Program-made: the position numbers and the translations under genes
Notes under the pieces: generated by a model
The model's input: the letters and a program-made list of their open reading frames with translations, nothing else
Database searches by the model: none
What the model was told of the DNA's origin: nothing
Assembly: GCF_030547685.1 (NCBI RefSeq)
Contig: NZ_JAUOQM010000035.1
Location: 5,986-69,985, forward strand
Source of the DNA: Gilvimarinus sp. 2_MG-2023
GTDB taxonomy: Bacteria; Pseudomonadota; Gammaproteobacteria; Pseudomonadales; Cellvibrionaceae
Direction of reading: 5' to 3'
DNA: 64,000 bases
Shown: piece after piece, positions 52,810 to 61,994 of the stretch
Layout of the letters: every line of letters starts with the position of its first letter
Position numbering within the stretch: the stretch's first letter is position 1

Positions 52810-55416
52810 ATGTTATCTTCGTTGCAGTCCCTCTATCGCTATTTGATTACGCGTCGCTCTATGTGGGTATTAGTAGGCTTAGTTTTACTGACAGCAGTTA
52901 CTGCCTTAGGTTTGCCTAATTTTAAACTGGATGCCTCGGCCGACTCTTTAACCCTAGAGAGCGATAATTCGTTGGATTACTTTCGGGAAGTGAATCAGCG
53001 CTATCAATCGGGCGACTTTTTGGTAGTCACCTATACACCTAATGCGCCGATGTTCTCGGAGCAATCACTCGCAACCCTCGAACAACTGCAGGGTGAGTTG
53101 GCTAATGTGCAGGGCGTGAGCAGCATTAACTCTATCTTGTCGGTACCTTTGCTCTACAGCCCTATGCGCTCATTGGCGGAGCAGCAAGAGTCTACTCGCA
53201 CCTTACTTACCCCCGGGGTAGACAAGTCTCAGGCACGTGAAGAATTTCTAACCAGTCCGATCTATCGCGATACTTTATTGTCAGACGATGGTAAAACCAC
53301 GGCAATACAGCTAAATCTTGCCGTGGATAATCGTTATATAGAAATGGTGCGTGAGCGAGATGCGCTGCGAGCCAAGCAGGCTGAGCAAGCGCTCAGTCCC
53401 GCAGAGGAAACACAGCTCGAAGCGATTAGCGCTGAATTTCTCGCCTACCGCACTCAGGTGACCGCGCAGGCACATCAGCGGGTGGAGGCAATTCGACAGA
53501 TTTTGGTGGGATATCAATCCGAAGCCGAACTCTTTTTAGGTGGCGTGAGCATGATTACCGCGGATATGATCGAGTTTATCCGCAGTGATTTGGTGGTTTT
53601 TGGTGCCGCCATCATTGTATTTATTATTTTAATGTTAGCGCTTATTTTCCGTCAGTGGCGCTTTGTTATTCTTCCTTTAGCTGTATGCGTTATGGCGGTG
53701 GTGTCGGTACTGGGCTTGTTGAGCTGGGTGGATTGGCGCCTTACGGTAATTTCTTCCAACTTTGTGGCACTGCTGTTGATTATGACCTTGGCCATTACCA
53801 TTCATCTGGTGGTGCGCTACAGGGAGCTGCATGCGCGGCATCCCGATTGGAGTCAAGAGCAGCTGGTAATGTCTACTGCCGGACAAATGATAAAGCCGTG
53901 TCTGTACACCGCTCTAACCACCATCGTGGCTTTTGTGTCACTGGTGGTCAGTGACATTCGTCCGGTTATCGATTTTGGCTGGATGATGACTATTGGCTTG
54001 TCTTACGCACTCGTATTGGCTTTTTTATTATTGCCGGCGGCTCTTATGGTTTTGCCTAAAGGCACGCCGCGAGATAAAGGCGACCAGTCTGCGGCAACGA
54101 CTTTGCGTTTCTCCCGTGTCGCTGAAAAGCACGGTGCCAGTGTGATTGTGGTGGCATTGATCGCGGCGGCTGTTAGTGGTTATGGCATTACGCAGCTCGA
54201 GGTTGAAAATCGGTTTATTGATTACTTCCACGAAGACACTGAAATCTATCAAGGTATGAGCGTTATCGACCGCCAGTTGGGCGGCACTGTTAGTCTGGAT
54301 ATTGTCTTGAATGCCAAAGAGGTAACACCAGTTGCCAGTGAGGCGAGTGAGAAGGCAGCGCAGGATGTGGCTAGCGATGACGACGAATTTGGTTTTGATG
54401 AGCCGTTTGCCGAGACAAACACCGCAGATGAAAGCGACGCCTTTGATGACCCTTTTGGCGGCGATCCATTTGCTGAGGACTCTCAAGAGCACAATGCTGC
54501 GCACAAAGACAGTGCTTGGTTTAACCCCGTGGGGTTGCAAACCGTGGGGCAAATTCATCGCTACCTAGAGTCTTTGCCTGAGGTTGGTAAGGTTCAATCC
54601 CTGCATACCATAGGAGAGGTGACAAAAGATATTAACGGCGGCAAGCTCAATAACTTTGAGTTGACGGTGGTGCGAAACATGCTGTCGGATGATATCCGTA
54701 ACTTTTTGGTTGATCCTTACTTATCCGATGAGGCTGGACAAACACGTATTACCCTGCGGGTAAAAGAAACCAGCCCTGATTTAAAGCGCGCCGAGTTGGT
54801 CGAAAAAATCCGTACCTATATTGTGCAAGAGGCCGGCTTAGCGCCGGAGCAGGTGCAATTTACCGGTATGCTAGTACTATACAATAATATGCTGCAGAGT
54901 TTGTTTACCTCCCAGATTGTAACCTTGGGCGCGGTATTTCTCGGTATTATGTTTATGTTTTTGGTGCTGTTTCGCTCCATCACCATTGCGATCATTTCAC
55001 TCTTGCCTAACCTACTGGCAGCATCGGTTGTGCTGGGCGGCATGGGGCTTTACGGGATCCCGCTGGATATGATGACGATTACTATCGCCGCCATCACGGT
55101 TGGGGTTGGGGTGGACCACGCCATTCACTACCTGTATCGCTTTCGCTCTGAATTGGCAAATAGCAGCAGTTATGTAGAGGCCATGCATAAGTCTCACGCG
55201 TCTATCGGCCGAGCGATGTATTACACGGCGGTAATTATTATCGTCGGCTTTTTAATACTGACCTTGTCGGAGTTTATTCCATCAATTTATTTTGGTGCGC
55301 TTACAGCGCTGGCTATGTTCGCTGCTATTTTGGGCTCGCTTACCCTATTGCCCAAGTTGGTGTTGATCACAAAACCATTTGGTAAGATTGATAGTGCTCG
55401 CTCGAGTGAGCCGTAA
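52810..55416 (+). CDS. MMPL/RND-superfamily exporter
   Basis: The 868-residue membrane protein has the twelve-helix RND/MMPL layout with two large periplasmic loops (residues 35-240 and 465-690). The proton-relay helices include MTLAITIHLVVRYRE and ITVGVGVDHAIHYLYRFR with the conserved Asp. The second loop carries an unusually acidic, Phe-rich insertion (residues about 520-560; DDDEFGFDEPFAE). The family exports lipids, hopanoids or hydrophobic compounds; the substrate is unknown here. No adaptor or outer-membrane gene is adjacent. Confidence 0.88.
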   Translation: MLSSLQSLYRYLITRRSMWVLVGLVLLTAVTALGLPNFKLDASADSLTLESDNSLDYFREVNQRYQSGDFLVVTYTPNAPMFSEQSLATLEQLQGELANVQGVSSINSILSVPLLYSPMRSLAEQQESTRTLLTPGVDKSQAREEFLTSPIYRDTLLSDDGKTTAIQLNLAVDNRYIEMVRERDALRAKQAEQALSPAEETQLEAISAEFLAYRTQVTAQAHQRVEAIRQILVGYQSEAELFLGGVSMITADMIEFIRSDLVVFGAAIIVFIILMLALIFRQWRFVILPLAVCVMAVVSVLGLLSWVDWRLTVISSNFVALLLIMTLAITIHLVVRYRELHARHPDWSQEQLVMSTAGQMIKPCLYTALTTIVAFVSLVVSDIRPVIDFGWMMTIGLSYALVLAFLLLPAALMVLPKGTPRDKGDQSAATTLRFSRVAEKHGASVIVVALIAAAVSGYGITQLEVENRFIDYFHEDTEIYQGMSVIDRQLGGTVSLDIVLNAKEVTPVASEASEKAAQDVASDDDEFGFDEPFAETNTADESDAFDDPFGGDPFAEDSQEHNAAHKDSAWFNPVGLQTVGQIHRYLESLPEVGKVQSLHTIGEVTKDINGGKLNNFELTVVRNMLSDDIRNFLVDPYLSDEAGQTRITLRVKETSPDLKRAELVEKIRTYIVQEAGLAPEQVQFTGMLVLYNNMLQSLFTSQIVTLGAVFLGIMFMFLVLFRSITIAIISLLPNLLAASVVLGGMGLYGIPLDMMTITIAAITVGVGVDHAIHYLYRFRSELANSSSYVEAMHKSHASIGRAMYYTAVIIIVGFLILTLSEFIPSIYFGALTALAMFAAILGSLTLLPKLVLITKPFGKIDSARSSEP

Positions 55417-55526
55417 TTACGGTTAAAGTCGCTATAGCTCTCGCTCGACATTTGTCGCTTGAGAGAATGAGGCTTGCTTTACTGAGATTTTCAGAGCCGG
55501 TGGCTGTTTTGTCTGTGTAATTAAAT

Positions 55527-55567
55527 CACTACCACACGAACCGATAGGCGAGGTTCGCGTGGTAGTG
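55527..55567. terminator. Bidirectional terminator hairpin
   Basis: CACTACCAC-A-CGAACC pairs with GGTTCG-C-GTGGTAGTG, a 15-bp stem with one mismatch and a 9-nt loop, between the convergent exporter gene and the Roadblock operon. Confidence 0.7.
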
Positions 55568-55574
55568 AATATGA

Positions 55575-55937
55575 TCATACACGCTTCATGCTTTTCTCTA
55601 AATCAGCCGTTTTACGACGTGCTAACGCCAAGTTTCCTTTAGCTTTGTCTAATACAAGGTAAATAAACAGCCCGTCATTGGATGTGCTGGGGCGAATGAT
55701 ATGTATTTGTGTGTCGAGTGAAATTAGAATATCTTCAATGCCTCCCTCGATACCTAAGCTTTTCATGGTTTTGAGTTTGGCCTTAACCACTTCACTGTTG
55801 CCCGCGGCGGCTAATTCTAAATCTACACCGGCGCCTTCGGAAGCGAGCAGCATGCCAGTAGTGTAATCGACAATGGCGCAACCTAAAGCACCGTCTACTT
55901 CCATTAAACCCACTTTTACTTCGTTAAGATTGCTCAT
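55575..55937 (-). CDS. Roadblock/LC7-domain protein (last gene of GTPase module)
   Basis: The 120-residue protein fits the Roadblock/LC7 fold. It has a central GALGCAIVDYTTGMLLASEGAG strand pair, a helix AAAGNSEVVKAKLKTMKSLG, and the strand LISLDTQIHIIRPS followed by FIYLVLDKAKGNLALARR (outlined). Bacterial Roadblock proteins such as MglB act as partners or GTPase-activating proteins for small GTPases. It is the fourth gene of a tight leftward operon with a second Roadblock gene and a GTPase. Confidence 0.85.
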   Translation of the reverse strand: MSNLNEVKVGLMEVDGALGCAIVDYTTGMLLASEGAGVDLELAAAGNSEVVKAKLKTMKSLGIEGGIEDILISLDTQIHIIRPSTSNDGLFIYLVLDKAKGNLALARRKTADLEKSMKRV

Positions 55938-55962
55938 AATTCCTCTCCTGGAAAAAAACTGC

Positions 55963-56376
55963 CTAAGCCGAGGCAGCAGCGGTTGTTGGTGATAATCTTA
56001 CGACTTCAGCGGCCAGGCGTGTAATCAATAGCCGCAAGCTGGCAATGTTGAGTGTTTCATTGGCGGACATCACTAGCACATAACTACTGCCATCAATGGA
56101 TAAGTCGACAAAAGCAACGTTACCTTGTTGAGCTTCAATAAATGCCACTTTGAAATTCTTGCGCAGTATTTGCTGGGAGACAGCGTTGCTCACTGAGTGT
56201 AAAGTGCTGGCAGCTGCGCTGAGGCTATCCTCCTCAAGGCCGTGATTGGTAGAAGTAAATGTGTGTACGGGAAAGCCATCCGTAGTGGCCAATGAGATTA
56301 CTTCTAATGCATCGTTTTGTGCATAACTTTCAAACAAAATTTGAAGCGGTATCAGAAGGGCGGGGTTAAACGACAT
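55963..56376 (-). CDS. Roadblock/LC7-like protein
   Basis: The 137-residue protein has the five-strand, two-helix pattern of Roadblock domains: [54 protein letters not shown] and a final helix. It is more divergent than its neighbour. It overlaps the GTPase gene by 11 bases, so the two are translationally linked. A heterodimer with the downstream Roadblock protein is plausible but unproven. Confidence 0.8.
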   Translation of the reverse strand: MSFNPALLIPLQILFESYAQNDALEVISLATTDGFPVHTFTSTNHGLEEDSLSAAASTLHSVSNAVSQQILRKNFKVAFIEAQQGNVAFVDLSIDGSSYVLVMSANETLNIASLRLLITRLAAEVVRLSPTTAAASA

Positions 56377-56941
56377 TTTGCGTTGCCTCCATATTTATTG
56401 CTGAGGATTGCTCAAGTGCATCAAGCAACTGTAAAATCATCAGTGATGACTCTATGTCACGTGGGTCTACCGGAACGATAGGGGCGTTAATGCCGTGCTG
56501 TTCGAGAGCGTAGCTAATAATATCGATAAACAGATCTATTTCTTGGTCATTTTCTGCGGTGTCGATATGGGTTAGACCGATCACTAGTGGGATTTGGTTG
56601 TTAATAGGGTCAAAGTGTTCAAGAATGTTGTCCAACGATTTAACGTTAAGCTCATCATTGAATTTTGTCAGAACCAAAAGCCCCCATAACCCATTTCGAA
56701 CCATATCCCATAGTAGCTGGAAGCGTTTTTGCCCGGGCAGGCCGTAAAGACCTAAAGCAATATCTTCGCTGAGCGATAAGCGGCCATAATCTATGCCAAC
56801 GGTTGTGTACTCTTTGCCAATATCAACACTGGACTTGGCTTCAGTGGCAAAAGGAGATATTTCACTGATGGTTTTAATAAGTTGAGTCTTGCCAGAGCCA
56901 ACCTCTCCAACTACAGCAAGTTTCTTGTAAATATTGCTCAT
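56366..56941 (-). CDS. Small Ras-like/MglA-like GTPase
   Basis: The 191-residue protein has a P-loop [14 protein letters not shown], a switch I Thr in [11 protein letters not shown], and switch [15 protein letters not shown]. The usual DxxG is replaced by a LPGQ sequence, as in MglA-like and Arf-type proteins. A base-recognition THID motif ([12 protein letters not shown]) stands in place of NKxD. It is the core of a four-gene unit with two Roadblock proteins. Its start overlaps the BLUF-like gene stop by four bases. Confidence 0.85.
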   Translation of the reverse strand: MSNIYKKLAVVGEVGSGKTQLIKTISEISPFATEAKSSVDIGKEYTTVGIDYGRLSLSEDIALGLYGLPGQKRFQLLWDMVRNGLWGLLVLTKFNDELNVKSLDNILEHFDPINNQIPLVIGLTHIDTAENDQEIDLFIDIISYALEQHGINAPIVPVDPRDIESSLMILQLLDALEQSSAINMEATQNVV

Positions 56942-57753
56942 GGTTTGCTGGCCCTCATTCCTTGTCCGCTGATAAAGTTTTTCAACGCTTGGCTAAACCG
57001 GCCTGGGCGAGGTGTTTGTTGGTTTTTGTTTTGGTGCGCCTCAAAAGAATGAAGGTTGGAGGGGTCTTGAGTTTGAATAATAGTTAATGCTTTGGCTTCT
57101 CTGAGTTGTTGCAGGTAGGAATTTAATTCTTGAGCGGAATTAAACAACTCCAGTTCTAGTAGCTTTTTGTACTCTATAGTGTGACCAATTAAAAGCGGAC
57201 ATATTTTCATAAGGCCGGCGTTGACTCGCAATTGAGTGGGGCGTGGCCAAGAGCTCATCCCTAGTAGGGTGTTGTTAAATGAAGTCGATGTGTAGGAGTC
57301 TTCCTCTGGGGTTTGGTTCTGTTTTATATTTTCACTTAAGATTGATTGGAATATTTTGTTGTAGCGAATTCGGTCTTCATTTGTTTTTAATAAAGATTTT
57401 TCGTTTATCAAAGAATGAATTTTTTGTAAGTATGTACGGTGGGCAGCACATTGTTCGCTGAGCAACTTAATGCTCCAGCGAGTAAAGCTAGGGGTTTCGA
57501 TTGCGGTGTTAAGAATAACAGCGACATTGGAAATTCTAGGATCTCTGTTGACACGATATACTACGTTAGCCAAACCCGACGGCTCGCCTTCTAAAATTTG
57601 TAGTAGCACATTATTAAGAACTAAAAATGTGCCAACTATATTTTGTTCTTTATTGAATTTTCTCGCCGAATCGAAAATATGAAAAACATTCTCCGAATGG
57701 CTTGTATGATCTTCTGGCTCGGTGATTGTGCAAAGGCAGGCAATCCGTTTCAT
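56938..57753 (-). CDS. Degenerate BLUF-fold protein heading the GTPase/Roadblock operon
   Basis: The 271-residue protein has an N-terminal BLUF-like domain. It keeps the flavin-site Asn34 (FNKEQNIVG) and Gln52 (LLQILEGEP), the helix motif [11 protein letters not shown] and the FTRWSIKLL ending. The light-sensing Tyr, expected near residue 8, is Cys (ACLCTIT), so normal photochemistry is not expected. The C-terminal 150 residues are helical and unassigned. I use ATG 57753, with AGGGAGAAAG upstream. It is likely the input or scaffold of the GTPase module (inference). Confidence 0.75.
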   Translation of the reverse strand: MKRIACLCTITEPEDHTSHSENVFHIFDSARKFNKEQNIVGTFLVLNNVLLQILEGEPSGLANVVYRVNRDPRISNVAVILNTAIETPSFTRWSIKLLSEQCAAHRTYLQKIHSLINEKSLLKTNEDRIRYNKIFQSILSENIKQNQTPEEDSYTSTSFNNTLLGMSSWPRPTQLRVNAGLMKICPLLIGHTIEYKKLLELELFNSAQELNSYLQQLREAKALTIIQTQDPSNLHSFEAHQNKNQQTPRPGRFSQALKNFISGQGMRASKP

Positions 57754-57756
57754 CAA

Positions 57757-58033
57757 ATGACTTTCTCCCTAGGCGCCAACAAGGAAATTGCCGGTTGGCT
57801 TCATTTCCTTTTCTTAATATAAATCAGCATAGGCGTGGGGTAAAAAGTGCGCAATGTTATTTTTATTCGAATGTTAAATTAAAAAAACACTTTCCAAAAC
57901 TAAACGTAAGCTTGGTGACAATTCGTTGTCGATTTTTATGGTAAAAGTTTAGAGGGGTATTCTTGGTAGGGATGAATGACGTTGAGCTGGTGTGTCACAT
58001 GCCGCTGAATGGCGGAATAATTTGCAAGTAATA
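57757..58033. other. Upstream region of the GTPase module
   Basis: This A+T-rich interval separates the BLUF-like operon from glk. It has no supportable gene. The minus-strand promoter of the four-gene module must lie here, but I see no strong consensus; TATGCT or TATATT hexamers near 57810-57830 are candidates. Confidence 0.3.
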
Positions 58034-58065
58034 TTTTAGCGCCACTGCTCGCAGTGGCGCTAAAA
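58034..58065 (-). terminator. Terminator of glk
   Basis: TTTTAGCGCCACTG pairs perfectly with CAGTGGCGCTAAAA over 14 bp around a 4-nt loop, ten bases after the glk stop. A-T pairs at the base give T runs on both strands. Confidence 0.85.
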
Positions 58066-58074
58066 ATTGTTGCT

Positions 58075-59055
58075 TCAAGACTGAAGTGCAGGGACTGTAT
58101 CGACCAGCCAGGCAGCTGAACCGATTAAAGCGGCTTTGTCATTGATGACCATATGCACTGGTATGCTTTCCACATAATCACGCATCACACCTTTATTGTG
58201 ATAGCGCTGAATAAAATCAGTGTGCGGTAGGTAGTCAGCAATTTTTGGCACTATGCCGCCGCCTAAATAAATGCCGCCCATGGCGCCCCAGCTTAACGCT
58301 TTGTCGCCGGCAACACTGCCCAGTACATTGCAGAAAATCTGTAAGGCGCGTTCACACAGAGGGTCAGTTTGACTCATACCTTGCCCGCTGATATCCGCAG
58401 GCGACAAGTCAGAGGCACTAATGCCCTCGATGCTCGCGAGTGAACGATAAATATGCACCAAGCCCTGTCCCGATAATAGATGCTCGATTGATACATGCTC
58501 AAATTCTTTGCGAAGCTCTTGCAATATGGAAATTTCAGTTGCATTGGTTGGGGCAAAGCTGCAGTGTCCACCTTCGGTGGCAATGATTTTCCAGCCGCTG
58601 CTAATAGGGGCTAATAAGGCGGCGCCAAAACCTGTTCCGGGACCCATGACGCCAATAGGGCCATAAGGGTTCGCCGCTGTGTTGTATAACGTTTTAATGT
58701 CTTCCGGCTGTAAATGTGGTGCCGCATAGGCCAATGCGGAGTAATCGTTGATAACATCCAGCGCTTGCATGTTGAGTTCATCACGCAACTGCGAAATTGA
58801 AAATTCCCAGTTGAGGTTGGTGACTTTGACGTGGCCATCTTGAATGGGGCCAGCAATCGCCAGGCAAGCGAATTTAGGCATGGCGACATCGGCTTGCTTT
58901 ATATAATCGCGAATCATATCTGCCAGAGTTGCGTACTCTCCGCTGGGCAGGCTAATTTGCCGCTCGGCCAGATAACCTTTCTCGTGATTGCAAGCGTTTA
59001 CTAAGCCAAAACGGCCGTTAGTTCCACCGATATCCGCAACTAAAATAATGCTCAT
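58075..59055 (-). CDS. glk: Glucokinase
   Basis: Glk phosphorylates glucose with ATP. The 326-residue protein is the Proteobacterial Glk (ROK-unrelated) type. It has the phosphate loop LVADIGGTNGRFGL, CLAIAGPIQDGHVKVTNLNW, INDYSALAYA with the catalytic Asp, MGPGTGFGAALL and GGIYLGGGIVPKI. It is divergent from a cytoplasmic beta-glucosidase across a shared operator, which fits intracellular cellodextrin catabolism. Confidence 0.94.
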   Translation of the reverse strand: MSIILVADIGGTNGRFGLVNACNHEKGYLAERQISLPSGEYATLADMIRDYIKQADVAMPKFACLAIAGPIQDGHVKVTNLNWEFSISQLRDELNMQALDVINDYSALAYAAPHLQPEDIKTLYNTAANPYGPIGVMGPGTGFGAALLAPISSGWKIIATEGGHCSFAPTNATEISILQELRKEFEHVSIEHLLSGQGLVHIYRSLASIEGISASDLSPADISGQGMSQTDPLCERALQIFCNVLGSVAGDKALSWGAMGGIYLGGGIVPKIADYLPHTDFIQRYHNKGVMRDYVESIPVHMVINDKAALIGSAAWLVDTVPALQS

Positions 59056-59152
59056 GTGGGCCTGTCTCCAAAGCGCTGATTTTCATTAAAAACCGAGTGT
59101 TTACGGTGGCTGAGCCGCAATTGCCAAATGTTATCGTTACAATTTGCGAAGC

Positions 59153-59193
59153 AGTCTAATTTGAATTGACAGCGCTGTCAACAATGTTATAGT
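59153..59193. promoter_or_regulatory. Divergent promoters with a shared palindromic operator
   Basis: TTGACAGCGCTGTCAA (59166-59181) is a perfect 16-bp palindrome with the central GCGC typical of LacI-family operators. Each half is also a perfect -35. Rightward, TTGACA pairs with TATAGT at 59188-59193 after 16 bp; leftward, TTGACA pairs with TAGACT at 59158-59153 after 17 bp. A single repressor would silence glk and the GH3 gene together. The repressor gene is not adjacent. Confidence 0.8.
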
Positions 59194-59284
59194 TCGGCTT
59201 AAATTCACTGAGCTTAGCGAGTAAGAAAGCGAGTGATTAAAAAATAAAAAATCCTGACGATCAAAAAAACCACCGGAGGAAAGC

Positions 59285-61747
59285 GTGCCCTGGCCCAAAG
59301 TCACAAGCGTGGTAACAACTGACGCCGCCATCGAAACTCGCATTAATGACATTCTGGCGACGATGAGCGTGGAAGAAAAAGTCGGGCAGATGATTCAGCC
59401 TGAAATCAAACAAGTTACCACCGACGATATCAAACAATATCATATAGGCTCAGTCTTAAATGGCGGCGGCTCAGTACCTAATAACGATCGCTATGCGAAA
59501 GCGTCGGACTGGGTGGCTTTGGCCGATACGTTTTTTGATGCGGCGGCGGATGGCACCGACGGCAAAGTCTATGTGCCGATGATGTGGGGCACAGATGCCG
59601 TACACGGAGTGGGTAATGTAGTGGGGGCAACACTGTTTCCTCACAATATCGCGCTGGGTGCTACTCACAACCCTGAACTAATCCGTCAAATTGGTGAGGT
59701 GACTGCACGCGAGATTGCCGCCATTGGCATTGACTGGGATTTCTCGCCCACGGTAGCGGTTGCACGCGACGATCGCTGGGGCCGCACCTACGAATCCTAT
59801 TCCGAAGACCCAGAAGTTGTTCGCGCTTATGCGGGCAAAATGGTGGAAGGTTTACAGGGGCAGGGCGATACTGCTGACTTTCTTAATGAGCAGCACGTTA
59901 TTGCCACCGCAAAACATTTTATTGGCGACGGCGGAACCATTAATGGCATTGATCGTGGCGATTGTGTCGATAACGAAGACGATTTGTGTCGACTGCACGG
60001 CGCCGGTTATATCAGTGCGATTGAGGCCGGCGTGCAAAGTGTGATGGCATCGTTTAACAGCTGGCACGGCGAAAAGTTACACGGTCATCAATATCTTTTA
60101 ACTACGGTACTTAAAGATACCATGGGCTTCGATGGGTTGGTCGTGGGCGATTGGAACGGGCACGGTTTTATCGAAGGGGCCAGTGTGCTTGATTGCCCGC
60201 AGGCAATTAACGCGGGGTTGGATATTTTTATGGTGCCCGATCCGGATTGGAAAGTCCTATTCGCCAACACCGTTGAGCAAATTAAATCGGGCGTTATTCC
60301 AATGAGCCGGGCCGACGATGCCGTGCGTCGTATTCTGCGGGTAAAGTTGCGAGCCGGATTGTTCGAGCGCGAAAAACCGTCCAAGCGTCCACTGGCTGGT
60401 CGTGACGATTTAATTGGGGCCCCCGAACATCGGGCCGTGGCGCGCCAAGCGGTGCGTGAGTCGCTGGTGTTACTGAAAAATAAAAACAAACTCTTGCCGC
60501 TTAGCCCCAATCAGCGTGTGTTGGTGGCGGGCGATGGGGCCGACAATCTCTCCAAGCAAGCTGGCGGTTGGTCGGTGACTTGGCAGGGTACGGGCACCAC
60601 CCGTGAAGATTTCCCCGGTTCCACCTCCATTCTCGATGGAATTCAGGCAGCGGTTAATGCCGGCTCCGGCGCCGTAGAGTTTAATGTCGACGGCGAATAC
60701 ACGACCAAGCCCGATGTTGCCATTGTCGTGTGGGGTGAATCCCCCTATGCCGAAATGCAAGGCGATGTGCAGAACTTGCTCTATAAAGAATCCGCTGGAC
60801 GCGATTGGGCTCTGCTCAAAAAATTAAAAGCCGAGGGCATTCCGGTTGTTTCGTTATTTTTAACCGGGCGCCCGCTTTGGGTTAACCGGGAGCTCAATGC
60901 CTCGGATGCTTTTGTGGTGATCTGGACTCCTGGCACCGAAGGTGCTGGGGTGGGGGATGTGCTCTTCACCGATAGTAATGATCAAATTGTACACCCTATA
61001 AAAGGTAAGTTGACGTTTTCTTGGCCGCAAAACCCCGATCAGGTGCCGCTCAATCGCGATGATAAAGACTATGCGCCGCTTTTTGCTTATGGCTATGGTT
61101 TGAGTTATGGCGAGACAGACACACTGATCGATGATCTGCCCGAGGAGTACGACGCAAGCTTTGAAGCGCTGGATGAATTGCCGGTGTTTAATCGTCGCCC
61201 TATTGATCCGTTCAGGCTAATGCTTGAAGGGTGTAAGAACGACTCCGTCATTATGACGGGCAATTACGCGCAAACCACCAGTGTCACGGCCACCGCCGTG
61301 GATCGCGACATGCAAGAAGACACGCGCAGGGTGGTTTGGAACGGCGAAGGTGAAGGCTCAGTGGCACTGGGCAGTCGCGATCGCCAGGTGCTGGTGGATT
61401 ATTTAGACAACAATGGCGCATTGGTCTTTGAGGTAAGAGTCGACAGCGCGCCGTCTGCACCTGTCATGCTGCGCTTGGGCTGCGGTCCTAACAGTAACTC
61501 TGATTTGGATATCACTGACACCATTAGCTCGCTGGCCGGTACAGGTTGGGCGCAGGTAGTGGTTCCGGTTGCACTGTTCCCAGATGTCGGCTCTGATTTC
61601 GGTTTGGTATTGCCGCCGGAAGAGTTCTTTTACCGAATTTTACAACCCTTTACCCTGGTCACCAGCGGCACTTTAGATCTGCGTTTTTCTTTTGTTCAAA
61701 TAAAAAAGGATATGGCAGGCAAGGCTATCGAGGTGAGCAAGTCCTAA
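59285..61747 (+). CDS. Glycoside hydrolase family 3 beta-glucosidase (cellodextrinase type)
   Basis: The 820-residue enzyme has the GH3 N-terminal barrel with MSVEEKVGQMIQPEI, MMWGTDAVHGVGNVVGAT, AKHFIGDGGT and the nucleophile Asp in GLVVGDWNGHGF. A GH3 C-terminal domain (RESLVLLKNKNKLLPL) and an extra C-terminal domain of about 180 residues follow (beta-sandwich-like, LRLGCGPNSNSDLDI). It would release glucose from cellodextrins or laminarin fragments. No signal peptide is seen at the GTG 59285 start (GGAGG upstream), so it is probably cytoplasmic. Glucose would go to the divergent glk product. Confidence 0.92.
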   Translation: MPWPKVTSVVTTDAAIETRINDILATMSVEEKVGQMIQPEIKQVTTDDIKQYHIGSVLNGGGSVPNNDRYAKASDWVALADTFFDAAADGTDGKVYVPMMWGTDAVHGVGNVVGATLFPHNIALGATHNPELIRQIGEVTAREIAAIGIDWDFSPTVAVARDDRWGRTYESYSEDPEVVRAYAGKMVEGLQGQGDTADFLNEQHVIATAKHFIGDGGTINGIDRGDCVDNEDDLCRLHGAGYISAIEAGVQSVMASFNSWHGEKLHGHQYLLTTVLKDTMGFDGLVVGDWNGHGFIEGASVLDCPQAINAGLDIFMVPDPDWKVLFANTVEQIKSGVIPMSRADDAVRRILRVKLRAGLFEREKPSKRPLAGRDDLIGAPEHRAVARQAVRESLVLLKNKNKLLPLSPNQRVLVAGDGADNLSKQAGGWSVTWQGTGTTREDFPGSTSILDGIQAAVNAGSGAVEFNVDGEYTTKPDVAIVVWGESPYAEMQGDVQNLLYKESAGRDWALLKKLKAEGIPVVSLFLTGRPLWVNRELNASDAFVVIWTPGTEGAGVGDVLFTDSNDQIVHPIKGKLTFSWPQNPDQVPLNRDDKDYAPLFAYGYGLSYGETDTLIDDLPEEYDASFEALDELPVFNRRPIDPFRLMLEGCKNDSVIMTGNYAQTTSVTATAVDRDMQEDTRRVVWNGEGEGSVALGSRDRQVLVDYLDNNGALVFEVRVDSAPSAPVMLRLGCGPNSNSDLDITDTISSLAGTGWAQVVVPVALFPDVGSDFGLVLPPEEFFYRILQPFTLVTSGTLDLRFSFVQIKKDMAGKAIEVSKS

Positions 61748-61781
61748 CTTAGCCCCCGCTAATAAGCCGTATGCAGCCCAT

Positions 61782-61807
61782 AACCTTTGTTGTGGGCTTG
61801 ATAAACC
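61782..61807 (+). terminator. Hairpin downstream of the GH3 gene
   Basis: AGCCCATAAC faces GTTGTGGGCT around CTTT with one internal mismatch, about 45 bp after the GH3 stop. No T run follows, so termination is uncertain. Confidence 0.4.
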
Positions 61808-61994
61808 CCCCGAAATAGCTACCATAGCCTCGCTTACAATCCGCCCAAGGTTGGGCCGTACCATCTGGATTGCAACTTTTGGCCGCCTATAACGTCTAAT
61901 ATAAGTTAAGCGTTACGGACCCCGTAAAGGCTCATATAAACTGAGCTGCGGCAACAAATTACGACAACCAGACGCAGTAAAAGCGAATAGATTA

